Shown here: one piece after another, positions 32,337 through 42,670 of the stretch
How the letters are laid out: the number at the start of each line of letters is the position of its first letter
Position numbering within the stretch: position 1 is the first letter of the stretch
Assembly: GCF_008297975.1 (NCBI RefSeq)
Contig: NZ_VLNY01000001.1
Coordinates: 682,001 to 746,000, forward strand
DNA from: Antrihabitans cavernicola
GTDB lineage: Bacteria; Actinomycetota; Actinomycetes; Mycobacteriales; Mycobacteriaceae
Length of the DNA stretch: 64,000 bases
Direction of reading: 5' to 3'
The notes under the pieces: generated by a model
The model's database searches: none
Seen by the model: only the letters and a program-made list of their open reading frames with translations
Told to the model about the DNA's origin: nothing
Made by a program: the position numbers and the translations under genes

Positions 32337-33041
32337 TCAGCCGATATCGGTCATGGCCAACTGTTGGGCATCGCCGGGTGCACAGCCAGGGCCGACGACC
32401 AGTGCTGTGATCTTCGGCGGCGTGACACCGGCGACCAACACCAAGAGCGCATTGCGACCCTGGTACCGAACCGTGGTCGAACCGAGCACGGCGCGGGAGC
32501 CCTCGATGTCGTTCGCGGCCAGGCACTGCGTGAGCGACGCCTTGTCGGCCAAACCGCCGGGCGCGTCGTTCTTACCCATTGCACTCAACATCGTCGCGGC
32601 GGGCAGATCGGAACCCAGTTCGACAGCTGCCGTCGTATCCGGGACCGGGCCTGTCGACCGCAGGTCCACGGTCGTGAAAACCAAGGCTCCAACCGCGGCG
32701 ACCGATGCGGCCGCAGCCGCCGGGTACTTCCACCGCGCGGCTTTCCGTGAGCGGGCCTGTTCGAGCGGACGCACAGTCGACGGCAGCAAGCCCAGCGCGC
32801 GGTCGAGGCGATTCGCGACCTCCGGCGGGATGGTCGACGCCACGCCCTGATCCCCACCGAGGGCGTTCAATTCGGCGGTGACCCTGTCCAGCGCAGCGAG
32901 AATGCGGGAGGCGTCGGGATCGCGGCGGGCAAGCGGCCACAGCTGCGGGGCCAGCCCGGCGGGCAGGTTTTCCGCGTGGAGATCGGCGATCAGATCGACC
33001 GAAAACGGCGGCTGCAACAGCTTGTTCGGGTGAGTGGTCAT
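32337..33041 (-). CDS. Anti-sigma-M-like factor
   Basis: A 234-residue single-span membrane protein. ATG 33041 follows GGAGG. The cytoplasmic N-terminal half ([35 protein letters not shown]) lacks the HxxxCxxC zinc motif. One membrane segment, [22 protein letters not shown], precedes an extracytoplasmic domain of about 100 residues. It occupies the Rv3912 (RsmA) position between sigM and trxB, so it is most probably the anti-sigma of the SigM encoded upstream. Confidence 0.8.
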   Translation of the reverse strand: MTTHPNKLLQPPFSVDLIADLHAENLPAGLAPQLWPLARRDPDASRILAALDRVTAELNALGGDQGVASTIPPEVANRLDRALGLLPSTVRPLEQARSRKAARWKYPAAAAASVAAVGALVFTTVDLRSTGPVPDTTAAVELGSDLPAATMLSAMGKNDAPGGLADKASLTQCLAANDIEGSRAVLGSTTVRYQGRNALLVLVAGVTPPKITALVVGPGCAPGDAQQLAMTDIG

Positions 33042-33158
33042 CGCAACCTCCGTCCTGTCCATCGATCGTCTGTGTTCCAAGAGATTCGGCGCAGATCCGG
33101 AAAACGACTGTCGAGATATCGACATTTCTTGCCTGCTACTAGATAAGACGCGAAGAAA

Positions 33159-33710
33159 TCAGATTCGGTTCCGCGGATCTCGCAGGAATTCCAGCCTGTC
33201 TGCGAGTTTGACGCGGGCGCGAGCGCAGCGGCTCTTGATGGTGCCTTCCGGAACGCCGAGCATCGCGGCTGTCTCGGACACGGTGTAACCCTCGACGTCC
33301 ACCGCGACCAAGGCGGCGCGCTGCTCCGGGGGCAGCGAGAACAGCGCCTTGTCCACCACCAGCGACATCTCGAAGTCGGCGATGTAGTCGCGCTCGTCGC
33401 GGGGGTCGTCGGTCTCGTCACCGGAAAAGGACACGGTCGGGCGCACCTTGTTGCGGCGGATCCGGTCCAGGCACGCGTTGACGACGATGGTGTGCAACCA
33501 GCTGCGAACGGCGGCGTCGGCACGGAATCCGGCTGCCGTCCTGTGTGCGGACAGCAGCGCTTCCTGCAACGAGTCGGCGGCGTCTTCGCGCGTGTACGAC
33601 GTGCGGACGGCGGTCTGCCACAGGTGGTCGTAGTGGCGGCGCATCAGCTCTGCGAAGGCTCGGGTGTCGCCGGCGGCATGCGCTGCCAATAGATCCACAT
33701 CGGTCGACAC
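33159..33710 (-). CDS. sigM: ECF sigma factor SigM
   Basis: A 183-residue ECF sigma factor. Region 2 is AFAELMRRHYDHLWQTAVRTSYTREDAADSLQEALLSAHR in pieces, with WLHTIVVNACLDRIRRNK; region 4 is LFSLPPEQRAALVAVDVEGY, then SETAAMLGVPEGTIKSRCARAR. GTG 33710 has GGGGGTGG close upstream; ATG 33728 is an alternative with no ribosome site. The position between murJ and the anti-sigma/trx genes matches M. tuberculosis sigM. SigM there is reported to control Esx-family genes. SigM-like promoters are found at the T7SS island of this window. Confidence 0.92.
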   Translation of the reverse strand: MSTDVDLLAAHAAGDTRAFAELMRRHYDHLWQTAVRTSYTREDAADSLQEALLSAHRTAAGFRADAAVRSWLHTIVVNACLDRIRRNKVRPTVSFSGDETDDPRDERDYIADFEMSLVVDKALFSLPPEQRAALVAVDVEGYTVSETAAMLGVPEGTIKSRCARARVKLADRLEFLRDPRNRI

Positions 33711-33950
33711 GACGCCACCCCCGTCCATTGCTCATGGGGGAACCGCGTGCTTCTACCAGTGAAGGTCCCCACCCATGCACTCAGTGGTATGCCCCCGACG
33801 GGCACATACCTCCGAACGCAATTTCGCAACATCTGGAACCGACGTGTACAGGTACCAGGAAACCCCCCGACAAGAGAGCGCGACCTGAGTGTACACAGAC
33901 CGATAACGGCGGGCGATTCGGCGAAGCGGGGGTGAAGCCGAAGCTTCAGG

Positions 33951-36900
33951 TCACGGTGTGCCGGTGAAACCCATATCTGCAATCGACGACTGGTTCTGGT
34001 TGTTCGCGGCCTTACCGAGCTGCGTGATCCAGACCAGCACGAACTTGGTCGGCTGATCGGTGTTCACCGGAATCTGGGTGACACCCTCGCCCAGTGTGGA
34101 CGTGCCGATCACCTGGGTCTGGTCGAGCGTCGGGCCGTCGTTCGGCGCGGTCCGGATCTCGACCTTGGTGCCGGGGCTCGGCGAGTTGATCCAGACATTG
34201 GTGAGCTTTGTGGGGTTCGCGAGTGTCGCCAGCACGCCCAGACCACTCTTCAGAGCGGGGAACGGCTGGCTGTAGGTGTCGGACTTCCACAGCGTGGCCG
34301 GGTTGTTGTCGAGCACCAGATTGACCGAGTCCACGCCGTCGGGGGTGCCCTGCGGCGAGTAGACCTGGACCTGTGTCGCGGGAATCGGCACACCGCCGGG
34401 CGCTGCCGGGGCAGCGCTGGGCGTGGTCAGGCCGATGTTCTGATCGGTCAGGGGTGCATCCGAGCTGCCACCTGCGAGGAAGTTAGCCAGCCACCAGCCG
34501 ATGAGGCCGAGGATGATCACGGTGAGACCGCCGAGGCCCGCAAGCATCATCATCATGCGGTTGGAGCGTGCCTGCTCGGCTGCGATTGCTTCGGGATCGG
34601 CGAGCGCGTGACCCGTGGCGCCGGGCGGGCGTTGGCCGAGCCGAAGGGCAGGCATCAGGTCTGTCTTCTGATCGACTACCGACGCCTGCTCCAGCACGTG
34701 CTGCACGGTTGCCGCAGTACGCACGCCGCGGTTGGTTTCGAGCGCGCGGACGGCGACGGCCGAGATCTCGAACGGCACCTCCGGGCGCAGCTTCCGTGGC
34801 TCGACGGGCGCACCGTCCGGTCCGTGCTCGGCCAGCTTGAGCCCGCCGACAGTGGTGCCCGGCGCCGCGATGCCGCTGACTCCGGTGGAGCCGCCGATGG
34901 GCCACCGTGCAGTGATCAACGCGTAGAGCATCGCGCCGAGCCCGCGCACGTCACCCTGGGCATCGGCGTCGTCGAGCGTGCCGGGGAAAGCGAGAACTGC
35001 GTTGCCGCCCACACTGATTCGGACGCGATCGGGATGGTCGATGGAGAGCGCGCCGCCACCGCGATGCGTGAGTTCGGCAGCCGAGGCGAGAGCACCGATG
35101 GCGCGAGCCGCACCGATCGGGGACGGCTTGGTCTCCGCCATCTCACGCAGCGAGCGACCCGGAGTCCATTCGGCGACGACGATGCCGCCCGAGCTACCGC
35201 GAACGACGTCGAGCACCCGGGCAAGACCGGGCGAGTTCACGCGACCGAGTCGCAGGGTTCGCGACAGGATTGCCTGCGGACCGTCGTTGCCCTCGGTGGA
35301 GCCTGCCTTCTGCTCGGAGTCGACGAAGGTGAGTGCGACTTCGCGATCCAGCTTGGTGTCGAGCGCCTGCCAGAACTTCAGACCGCGCGATCCGCCGTGC
35401 GGAGCGAGCAATCGGTAGCGGCCACCGGCCACCGAGGCTCCCGGAATGAGTTTGGGTCCCCGAGGTGTCCGACGACCGGCATCGTCCGATTGCGGAGTGC
35501 TTGCTGGCGGCGGCGGAACCCGACGCGGCGGCGCCGGATTGGTCACGGTCGCGTCGGCGTCACCGTTGGTGCCGGTCATGCCTGCAGACGATGAAGGCGC
35601 GTCGGTCTTCGGGCGTTCCTGTGCGGGCCGCGGAGCGCGGTCGTCGCCGTTGGATCGCGGATCCTTCGACACGGTGAGCCCGCCGGTGTTCGTCGACGAG
35701 ACGGGAGACGAACCCACACTGGAACCACCGACTGGCCTGCCGGCATTCGCGTCGTCGCTCACCCTTACTCCTTCATTTACTGCTGATGACCAAGACGAGC
35801 CCCCGCTGGGTCGCCCGCCTGACCTCTGCCGAACAGGGTACGGGAACTGGCCCACTCCGGTACCACCAACGTCGTCAGCCCGGATCACGGGGAGCACCAT
35901 CGTGTTGGCATCCCACATCGGGTCGTATGCGGGACGCGGCACGAATTCGGGTTCCGGTGCCTCCGCAGGCGTGCCACGGACCCGCCTCGTCACGGCGACC
36001 GTGACGGCGCGGATCTCCGGAACCTTCGCCATCCAGAGGGCTGCAAACGTCAGCGTCAGCATCACGACGCCGTCGAAGGCGACTCGAATGATCGAGCCGA
36101 GGCCGCCCATCGTTGTCGTCAAATTGCTCAGATGCAGGATTCGATCGGCGATAGCCATGGTGATGCCACCGGCCAACGACGCGACTATCACCTTCCACAC
36201 GGTCGACCCGACATTCGACATCTGCAGGTCGCCCAGGCTGCGATGCAGTAGAAAACCGCCGATGCAGGCACCGACCGCGAAGGAGATACCCGTGACCGCG
36301 CCGAGCAGGCTGACGACGTGCTCGCCGCTCGAGGCGACGTACGGGGCCAGTGCGGACAGCACGATCTTGACGCCGGTGATGCCGAGGACGATCCAGGTGG
36401 GCGTCCATGCTTGTTCGCGGGCGTAGAAGACGCGGAGGTGGATCAGCACCAATGAATACGGAATGAGCGTGAACGCGGACCAGCGAACGGCCTCACCGAG
36501 CACGTGCGCGTCGCCGCCGAAGTTTCCGTATCCGTAGAGCGCTTCGCCGACCAACGGACCGGCGAAGGTGAGGAAGGTCACTACCGGCACCAGCGCCAGC
36601 ATCGTCAATCGGGTGGCGACACCGAGATCGTCGACGACGGCGGGTGTGTTCTGGGCGGCTGCGTTTCGGCTCAGCCGCGGCATGATCGCGGTCAGCAGGG
36701 TGACGCCGAGGATGCCGTACGGCATCTGCAGTAGCGCCCACGCATTCGTATAGATGGCGGGCCCTGCGGCGTACGCGTCGGCGGAGACCCTGTTCGCGAA
36801 GATCAGACCGGCCTGGCTGATCAATACGTACAACATGATGGCGACAGCCATGCCGCCGAACTGCTTCAGCCGATCGTCGAGGCCCCACAACGGACGCAGG

Positions 36901-37802
36901 TTGATGCCCTCGCGTCGGATCGCGGGCACCAGGCTGAGCACCTGCACGACCACGCCCAGCGTCACGCCGAGCCCGAGCACCAAGAGTTTCGGATCGCCCA
37001 TGCGGACCGGATTCAGGGAGATCTCCCCGGGCATCGCGACATAGATACCGAGAACCGCGAGTACGACGACGTTGTTCAACACCGGCGCCCACGCGCCCGG
37101 CTTGAACACCTGGCGGGTGTTGAGGATGGCCGTGAGCAACGCCGTCAGACCGAAGAACAGAATTGCGGGCAACAACATGAATGCCAGCGCGGTCGTCAGC
37201 GCCGAGTTGACCTTGCCGTCCTCGGGCAAAAATATGTGTTCGATCAGCAGCGGTGCCGCGGCCGTTGCCAGGAGCGCTGCCGCGCCGAGCATCACCAAGG
37301 CCATCGTGAAAAGGCGTCGAACGAAGTCGGTGCCGCCGTCGGCATCCTCGCGTTCGGCCCTGACCAGCACCGGAACGACGATCGCGGTGAGAACAGCCCC
37401 CAGGACGAACTCCGAGATCATGTTGGGAATCTGGATCGCGATGGTGAACGAACTGGTGATCGCGCCACCGAGCACGATCAGCAGTACGAGTTGTTTCGCA
37501 AAACCGGTGAGCCGGCTGGTCAGTGTCGCGATGGCGATGGAGCCGGACGAGGCGAGCAGTCTGCGGTTGGCGCTTGCGCCGGAGTCGGGTTCCGACTCGG
37601 GCAGAGGCTCGGGAGTGGCGTGCAGTTCTTGCCCCGACGCGGGTCTGCGTGCGGGAATGCGAACGGGTTGTGCGTACTGCGGGGGCGGCGGGCTGGCGGC
37701 GATCGGCGGTTGCCACCGATAGCGCCGCTCCCACGGTGCCTGCCCGACCCGCGTGGGCGGGGCGGCTCGACCACCGCCGTCGCCGTAGCTACTTCCCGTC
37801 AT
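33951..37802 (-). CDS. murJ: Lipid II flippase MurJ fused to pseudokinase and extracytoplasmic domain
   Basis: A 1283-residue protein. A Pro-rich cytoplasmic start of about 85 residues is followed by the MviN/MurJ transporter of about 14 membrane segments (SSGSIAIATLTSRLTGFAKQLVLLIVLGGAI onward). Next come a disordered Pro/Ser/Asp linker and a kinase-like domain (GASVAGGRYRLLAPHGGSRG, FWQALDTKLDREVALTFVD) in which the VAIK Lys is replaced by Thr and no HRD motif is seen. One membrane helix (GLGGLTVIILGLIGWWLANF) and a C-terminal galactose-binding-like domain close the protein. The architecture equals M. tuberculosis Rv3910, whose pseudokinase recruits FhaA. The gene overlaps the DUF6049 gene by 4 nt. 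Confidence 0.95.
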   Translation of the reverse strand: MTGSSYGDGGGRAAPPTRVGQAPWERRYRWQPPIAASPPPPQYAQPVRIPARRPASGQELHATPEPLPESEPDSGASANRRLLASSGSIAIATLTSRLTGFAKQLVLLIVLGGAITSSFTIAIQIPNMISEFVLGAVLTAIVVPVLVRAEREDADGGTDFVRRLFTMALVMLGAAALLATAAAPLLIEHIFLPEDGKVNSALTTALAFMLLPAILFFGLTALLTAILNTRQVFKPGAWAPVLNNVVVLAVLGIYVAMPGEISLNPVRMGDPKLLVLGLGVTLGVVVQVLSLVPAIRREGINLRPLWGLDDRLKQFGGMAVAIMLYVLISQAGLIFANRVSADAYAAGPAIYTNAWALLQMPYGILGVTLLTAIMPRLSRNAAAQNTPAVVDDLGVATRLTMLALVPVVTFLTFAGPLVGEALYGYGNFGGDAHVLGEAVRWSAFTLIPYSLVLIHLRVFYAREQAWTPTWIVLGITGVKIVLSALAPYVASSGEHVVSLLGAVTGISFAVGACIGGFLLHRSLGDLQMSNVGSTVWKVIVASLAGGITMAIADRILHLSNLTTTMGGLGSIIRVAFDGVVMLTLTFAALWMAKVPEIRAVTVAVTRRVRGTPAEAPEPEFVPRPAYDPMWDANTMVLPVIRADDVGGTGVGQFPYPVRQRSGGRPSGGSSWSSAVNEGVRVSDDANAGRPVGGSSVGSSPVSSTNTGGLTVSKDPRSNGDDRAPRPAQERPKTDAPSSSAGMTGTNGDADATVTNPAPPRRVPPPPASTPQSDDAGRRTPRGPKLIPGASVAGGRYRLLAPHGGSRGLKFWQALDTKLDREVALTFVDSEQKAGSTEGNDGPQAILSRTLRLGRVNSPGLARVLDVVRGSSGGIVVAEWTPGRSLREMAETKPSPIGAARAIGALASAAELTHRGGGALSIDHPDRVRISVGGNAVLAFPGTLDDADAQGDVRGLGAMLYALITARWPIGGSTGVSGIAAPGTTVGGLKLAEHGPDGAPVEPRKLRPEVPFEISAVAVRALETNRGVRTAATVQHVLEQASVVDQKTDLMPALRLGQRPPGATGHALADPEAIAAEQARSNRMMMMLAGLGGLTVIILGLIGWWLANFLAGGSSDAPLTDQNIGLTTPSAAPAAPGGVPIPATQVQVYSPQGTPDGVDSVNLVLDNNPATLWKSDTYSQPFPALKSGLGVLATLANPTKLTNVWINSPSPGTKVEIRTAPNDGPTLDQTQVIGTSTLGEGVTQIPVNTDQPTKFVLVWITQLGKAANNQNQSSIADMGFTGTP

Positions 37803-40213
37803 TGCCGCTCAAACCCTTCGTCGGCTGGATCGGGTTGCCCCCGGAACCGGTGCCACAGCCGTCGGCCGGCAAGGACCAACAGCAGCGCGCCCGCACATGC
37901 CGTAATTATGGCCAGTACCTTGCCGTATGCGTTGGAACGTACGGAAACAGTCGTCGCATCGCCAAGTGCGTGACCATCGGGAGTGGTGAGCGCAACATCC
38001 ACGGTGAGGTTTCGCGAGTCGTTGACCTCGGCGGGAACCTGAATTTGACGGCTTCCGCGCGGCGGCAATTGTTGCTCGCCGATATCGGTGATCTTCATGG
38101 CTGCGGGCGCGTCGATCTGCAACTTCACCTTGATGCCGATGGGCAGGTCGTTGCGGGCCACGAGCAGCAGCGGACTTTGCTCGGACGCCAGCGTGTAAAC
38201 CCCGCCGGGCGCCAGCACGGTGACCGATTTGAACATGCCGTCCAGCGCCGAGGTCGTCGCGCCGACCCGCGTGTGACCGGCCGCATCCGAGGCATCGCGG
38301 CGATCGTCGGTACGACCGGACATGCTCATTGCACGCAGCAGATCCTCACGCAGCGGTGCGGTGAACCGGCCCGGTGTCAGATCCGAATTCGGGTCGGCGA
38401 CCAGCGCGTTCGACAGGAGATCGATGCGGGTTGCCTGTTCCGCTGCCCTGGTCCGAATGGTGTCGGGCGACGCGTCGTCGACGGCCTGCTGCGGATAGAC
38501 CAGCTGGAATGCGCGAGGGTCGGGCTGCTTGCCGACCAGGTCGTCGACCGTCCTGGGGACTGCGAGACCGGACCGCAGCAACGTCGCCACCTGTGACAGG
38601 ACCCCGCTGGCTTCGGTGCCGTCGACTCCCCAATCCTGCGGCGGGGCGATCAGCAGGGAGCGAGTCCGATCGGGCACCGGCGTCAGCGCCGACCAGCTCA
38701 ACGCGCCCAACGCATCCTGCAGGCGCGCCGCCCGGGAGTCTTGGGTCAAGTCGTAGCGGGCGCGGGCCGGGGTGAACGACGGGGTTTGCGGATCGGTCCC
38801 GACAGCGGCCATTGCGACCGCGGTCGACACGTCGTACGTGGCGGCATGCATCGCGGGATCGGCCTTGTCGGTGGTGGCGGGAGCAACCACGTCGGGCAGA
38901 CGGACCAGATCGGGTGTCGCGGGCAGGCCCTCGGTGTCGGTGTCGACACCGTTGCCCGGCAGCAGTGCGACGGTGCTGCCTAGGGTGCGTAGCTGGGTCG
39001 CCGTGTCGTCGTCGAGGGCACCCGATGCAGGCCAGACGATGTTGCGTTTGCTGGTGGTCGCCAAGATGTTGTCGACGATGTCAGCGGGTGTCACCGTCGC
39101 GCTACGACTGAGTTCCGCGTTCTTCGCCAGGTGAACACCGGTCAGATCCGTCTGCGCGAACGGGACGGCCAACGTGCAGTGGGTGTCGGCCAGGGTGCGA
39201 ACTCGATCCAGCCACGACGACGCTGCCGCCGCCCCGGTCCCGTCGCGGGTCGCACCGTTGGGATCGGACTTGTCCGCGAGCACCAGGTAGCCGCGCGTCA
39301 TGTTGGAGACGGTGATCAGCAGGTCGGGGTCGACGGCCATGCAGACGCTCTGCGCGAGTTTGCCGTCGCGGTCCACGTTGGGTCGGAGTGCGAATTCCAG
39401 AGCACTGACCAGTTGATCCAGGCGGCCGCCTTTGCCCAGCGAAGTGGCGAGGTCGTCGTCGACCAGCTTCACCTTCTGGTCCAGCGAGCCAGGCTGGCCG
39501 GGGGCGAGTCGGGGGCGGTCGGCGAGCGGCCAGAGCAGCGTGGTCGCGACCGGGGTGTTGGTCGGGGCGGAGACAGCGGCGCCCGGCGCGGGCTGCGGTT
39601 CGGTGTCGGTCGAATCGGGGTCCGGCGGGGGCGCGGGCGGTGCGGTCGGGTCGGTCGGTACGCCGAGGACCGGAAGGAGGAATCGGGCGTCGTCGAGGCG
39701 CGCCTCGCTGCCGAAATCGGGGGCGCCGTTGACGTTGAGCAGCAGCGGGTAGACGCCGGGCTTACTGATCTCGAGCGAGGCGGCGGTGCTGGATCGCAAC
39801 GGCAGCGTCAGGGTGAACTGCTTCTTCTGGCCTGCGTTGAGCTTGTCGGCGACGGTGACGAAGTTGCCCGTCACGTCGTAGTTCTCCTGATCGCGCTGCA
39901 ACGACGTACGTAACTGCGTCGACTGCGTGATCGCAGGCGCGCGTTGCATCCGCACGCTGACGTCGTCGACCACCCGATCGCCGACGTTCGAGACGGTAGC
40001 GGCAACGACGATGAACGGATCGCTGGTGGTGGTGACCGCGTTGGGCGCAACCGAGTCGATGGCGAGTTCGAGAAACTTGTCGTCGTTGTTCGATGTCGTG
40101 GGCTGATCGTGGGTGGTATTCGGGAGAGCGGTAGCGACACCACCGGCAGGCAGCAGCGCTAGAGCGAGCGCGGCAAGGACAGCCACCGCGGATCGCTTAC
40201 GAACTCCCGTCAT
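37799..40213 (-). CDS. DUF6049 family secreted/membrane protein
   Basis: An 804-residue protein. The signal peptide is [23 protein letters not shown] large extracytoplasmic part has early immunoglobulin-like strands ([44 protein letters not shown] in pieces) and a late segment with [36 protein letters not shown]. One C-terminal membrane helix ([23 protein letters not shown]) anchors it. It corresponds to Rv3909, which lies between mutT4 and murJ and is essential in relatives. The start overlaps the NUDIX stop and the stop overlaps the murJ start, both as ATGA, so all three are co-translated. A role in envelope assembly beside MurJ is likely. Confidence 0.85.
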   Translation of the reverse strand: MTGVRKRSAVAVLAALALALLPAGGVATALPNTTHDQPTTSNNDDKFLELAIDSVAPNAVTTTSDPFIVVAATVSNVGDRVVDDVSVRMQRAPAITQSTQLRTSLQRDQENYDVTGNFVTVADKLNAGQKKQFTLTLPLRSSTAASLEISKPGVYPLLLNVNGAPDFGSEARLDDARFLLPVLGVPTDPTAPPAPPPDPDSTDTEPQPAPGAAVSAPTNTPVATTLLWPLADRPRLAPGQPGSLDQKVKLVDDDLATSLGKGGRLDQLVSALEFALRPNVDRDGKLAQSVCMAVDPDLLITVSNMTRGYLVLADKSDPNGATRDGTGAAAASSWLDRVRTLADTHCTLAVPFAQTDLTGVHLAKNAELSRSATVTPADIVDNILATTSKRNIVWPASGALDDDTATQLRTLGSTVALLPGNGVDTDTEGLPATPDLVRLPDVVAPATTDKADPAMHAATYDVSTAVAMAAVGTDPQTPSFTPARARYDLTQDSRAARLQDALGALSWSALTPVPDRTRSLLIAPPQDWGVDGTEASGVLSQVATLLRSGLAVPRTVDDLVGKQPDPRAFQLVYPQQAVDDASPDTIRTRAAEQATRIDLLSNALVADPNSDLTPGRFTAPLREDLLRAMSMSGRTDDRRDASDAAGHTRVGATTSALDGMFKSVTVLAPGGVYTLASEQSPLLLVARNDLPIGIKVKLQIDAPAAMKITDIGEQQLPPRGSRQIQVPAEVNDSRNLTVDVALTTPDGHALGDATTVSVRSNAYGKVLAIITACAGALLLVLAGRRLWHRFRGQPDPADEGFERQ

Positions 40214-40776
40214 TCCCCGCTGACACCCTGATTCACGCCGGGCGTGTCGTCGTTGTCCATTCGGTCGATCAACTTGCCCGCAACCTCGGCCAGCCTGCGC
40301 TCGTCGGCGTAGGCGAGTCGAGATTCCAATTCGGTCAGCGGCACCCACGCCACCTCGGTGACCTCGATGTCTGCATCCGACAGCTCACCGCCGAGTGACC
40401 GCAATAGGTAGTGGTGCACCGTCTTGTGCACCCGCCGGCCCTCGGTGACGAACCAGTAGTCGATGCTGCCGAGCGACGCCAACACTTTGCCGCGGATTCC
40501 GGTCTCCTCGGCAACCTCGCGCATGGCGGTCTGCTCAGCGGTTTCGCCCTGTTCGATGTGCCCTTTGGGTAACGACCAGAGCAACCGTCCACGACGGTCG
40601 GTTCGCCCGATCAAGGCCGCGCACAACGCATCCCGTGGACCGTCGAGACCTGCGACAACGAGTCCCCCGGCAGAGGTTTCGCGGACTGTACGCAACCGCG
40701 GTTTCGGTGTTTCCGTGACCGCGGCCCGTCGCCGCGAATGGCGGCGACGATTGTTGGCGCGTTCGGCAGGAGACAC
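40210..40776 (-). CDS. mutT4: NUDIX hydrolase, MutT4-type
   Basis: A 188-residue protein. The N-terminus is very basic ([16 protein letters not shown]). The NUDIX box is [22 protein letters not shown], shown here as GX5EX7REUXEEXG, all residues present. Downstream [18 protein letters not shown] and [21 protein letters not shown] fit the family. It occupies the Rv3908 position and starts the DUF6049-murJ operon. It hydrolyses an X-linked nucleoside diphosphate; the physiological substrate is not deducible. Confidence 0.9.
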   Translation of the reverse strand: MSPAERANNRRRHSRRRAAVTETPKPRLRTVRETSAGGLVVAGLDGPRDALCAALIGRTDRRGRLLWSLPKGHIEQGETAEQTAMREVAEETGIRGKVLASLGSIDYWFVTEGRRVHKTVHHYLLRSLGGELSDADIEVTEVAWVPLTELESRLAYADERRLAEVAGKLIDRMDNDDTPGVNQGVSGE

Positions 40777-40791
40777 CCGATCAATCCTAGT

Positions 40792-40857
40792 GCGCTTGAA
40801 GCAGGTGAGCGTTTATTGGGTGTGGACACCCGAAAAGCACTCACCTGCCCGAAGCGC
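40792..40857. promoter_or_regulatory. 66-bp symmetric three-part dyad between mutT4 and the CCA enzyme gene
   Basis: Three nested arms with identical spacing on both sides of a centre at 40824/40825: GCGCTT/AAGCGC, then 3 bp, GCAGGTGAG/CTCACCTGC, then 8 bp, GGGTGT/ACACCC. It lies in the 105-bp divergent gap, so it can be an operator for both genes or a structured leader. Confidence 0.85.
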
Positions 40858-40881
40858 ATAGGCTGCTCATCCGTGTCCGAT

Positions 40882-42312
40882 ATGGAACGTCGTACCCGTT
40901 TGCTTGCCGCCGCCGCGATAACGCTGGCGCAGCTTGCCGATGTGTTGACGCCGCTCGGCGAAATTTTTGCCGCGAAAGGCCACGAGCTGTATCTGGTCGG
41001 CGGCACCGTCAGGGATGCCGTGTTGGGGCGCCTCGGCGAGGATCTCGATTTCACCACCGACGCCCACCCCGAGCAGGTTCAGTCCCTGTTGCGTGGTTGG
41101 GCGGACAACCAGTGGGACACCGGAATCGCGTTCGGCACCATCAGCGCTGCGAAGGGCGAGCATCAGATCGAGATCACCACCTTCCGCACCGATTCCTACG
41201 ACGGCGTCACACGCAACCCGGACGTGCAGTACGGAACGTCGATCGACGAAGACCTGGTACGACGCGATTTCACCGTCAACGCCATGGCTGTTCGGATCGG
41301 CGTCAACGGCTCGCAAGAGTTCGTCGACCCGCTCGACGGCATGTCCGCTCTGCTCGCGGGCGTGCTGGATACGCCTGCGGCACCGGAGATTTCGTTCAAC
41401 GACGACCCGCTCCGGATGCTGCGAGCTGCCCGCTTCGTGTCGCAGCTCGGCTTCACGCTGGCGCCTCGGGTGCACGACGCGATCGTTGCGATGGCCGACC
41501 AGCTCGACCGGATCACCGCCGAACGAGTCCGCGCCGAACTCGACAAGCTGATCCTGGGCGCGCACCCCATCGACGGCATCGACGTGATGTGCGAGACCGG
41601 GCTTGCGCAGCGGGTGCTCCCGGAGCTGCCCGCGATGAAGCTCGAGATCGATGAGCACCACCAGCACAAAGACGTCTACCAGCATTCGCTGACGGTGTTG
41701 CAGCAGGCAATCGATCTGGAAGACGGCGATCCGGACCTGATCCTGCGCTGGGCGGCGCTGCTGCACGACATCGGCAAGCCGGACACCAAACGCAACGAGC
41801 CGGGCGGCGGCGTCAGCTTTCACCATCACGAGGTGGTCGGCGCGAAGATGGTGCGTCGCCGCATGCGGGCGTTGAAGTTTCCCAAGCAGGTGATCGACGA
41901 CGTCGGCCAGCTGGTGTTCCTGCATCTGCGATTCCACGGGTACGGCAAGGGTCAATGGACCGACTCGGCGGTGCGTCGCTACGTCACCGACGCCGACGAC
42001 TTGCTCCCCCGCCTGCACAAACTTGTCCGCGCCGACTGCACCACCCGCAACAAGCGTCGAGCTGCCGCATTGCAGGGCACCTACGACGATCTGGAACGCC
42101 GCATCGCCGCGCTGCAGGAGAAGGAAGACCTGGCGCGGGTGCGGCCCGACCTGGACGGCAACGCGATCATGGAGTTGCTCGACATCCCGGCCGGACCGCA
42201 GGTGGGTAAGGCGTGGCGTTTTCTCAAGGAGCTGCGTCTCGACCGCGGCCCCCTCGACCGCGACGAGGCGGAAGCCGAACTGCTGAAATGGTGGGCCGCC
42301 AACCCCGAGTGA
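40882..42312 (+). CDS. pcnA: CCA tRNA nucleotidyltransferase (class II polymerase beta fold, with HD domain)
   Basis: A 476-residue enzyme that adds or repairs the 3' CCA of tRNAs. The head domain has ELYLVGGTVRDAVLGRLGEDLDFTTDA, with the catalytic DxD, and RRDFTVNAMA; the neck has NDDPLRMLRAARFVSQLGF. A C-terminal HD-like domain includes HHQHKDVYQHSLTVLQQAI and LLHDIGKPDTKR. The start is ATG 40882 or GTG 40873; no clear ribosome site was seen. It is the Rv3907c counterpart, divergent from mutT4. Actinobacterial HD-containing versions may also have phosphatase activity. Confidence 0.95.
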   Translation: MERRTRLLAAAAITLAQLADVLTPLGEIFAAKGHELYLVGGTVRDAVLGRLGEDLDFTTDAHPEQVQSLLRGWADNQWDTGIAFGTISAAKGEHQIEITTFRTDSYDGVTRNPDVQYGTSIDEDLVRRDFTVNAMAVRIGVNGSQEFVDPLDGMSALLAGVLDTPAAPEISFNDDPLRMLRAARFVSQLGFTLAPRVHDAIVAMADQLDRITAERVRAELDKLILGAHPIDGIDVMCETGLAQRVLPELPAMKLEIDEHHQHKDVYQHSLTVLQQAIDLEDGDPDLILRWAALLHDIGKPDTKRNEPGGGVSFHHHEVVGAKMVRRRMRALKFPKQVIDDVGQLVFLHLRFHGYGKGQWTDSAVRRYVTDADDLLPRLHKLVRADCTTRNKRRAAALQGTYDDLERRIAALQEKEDLARVRPDLDGNAIMELLDIPAGPQVGKAWRFLKELRLDRGPLDRDEAEAELLKWWAANPE

Positions 42313-42328
42313 GGGCCCCCTTCCTGTC

Positions 42329-42535
42329 TCAGGGACGAGCAGACTGGATTCGGTACACCGCAGTGATCAATGCGATCAGCCCGCCGACCAACACGGCGGT
42401 CACGACGATGTTCGCCACGATGGGAGTGCCCTCCATCAGGCGTTGCTTGCCGAAATTCGCGGCGACGATGACGACGACGTAGACCCACCACGGTGCCCAT
42501 TTGCCGGTGGTCTCGGGCTTGTGTTGCTCTGTCAT
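42329..42535 (-). CDS. Small two-span membrane protein
   Basis: A 68-residue protein starting MTEQHKPETTGKWAPW. Two hydrophobic segments, WVYVVVIVAANFG and IVANIVVTAVLVGGLIALITAVY, are separated by a short charged loop. It is convergent with the CCA enzyme gene and faces away from the histidine kinase gene, with 135 bp between them. It is a conserved-type actinobacterial membrane protein without assigned function. Confidence 0.7.
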   Translation of the reverse strand: MTEQHKPETTGKWAPWWVYVVVIVAANFGKQRLMEGTPIVANIVVTAVLVGGLIALITAVYRIQSARP

Positions 42536-42670
42536 GGTGTCGACTTTGCCGTCGCCGCAGTGCACAGGACATCGGTCCAAAGTCCGACCGAACGTCATCA
42601 CTTCGGCGGACGGTCCCCCGTTCGAGTGAGCCGCCCGCGCCTGCGGACCTGCGATGATCGTGTTGTGCAG

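Noticed and set aside
32337-33041. A zinc-binding anti-sigma motif in the SigM partner
   Set aside because: No HxxxCxxC is present; the call rests on position and topology instead.
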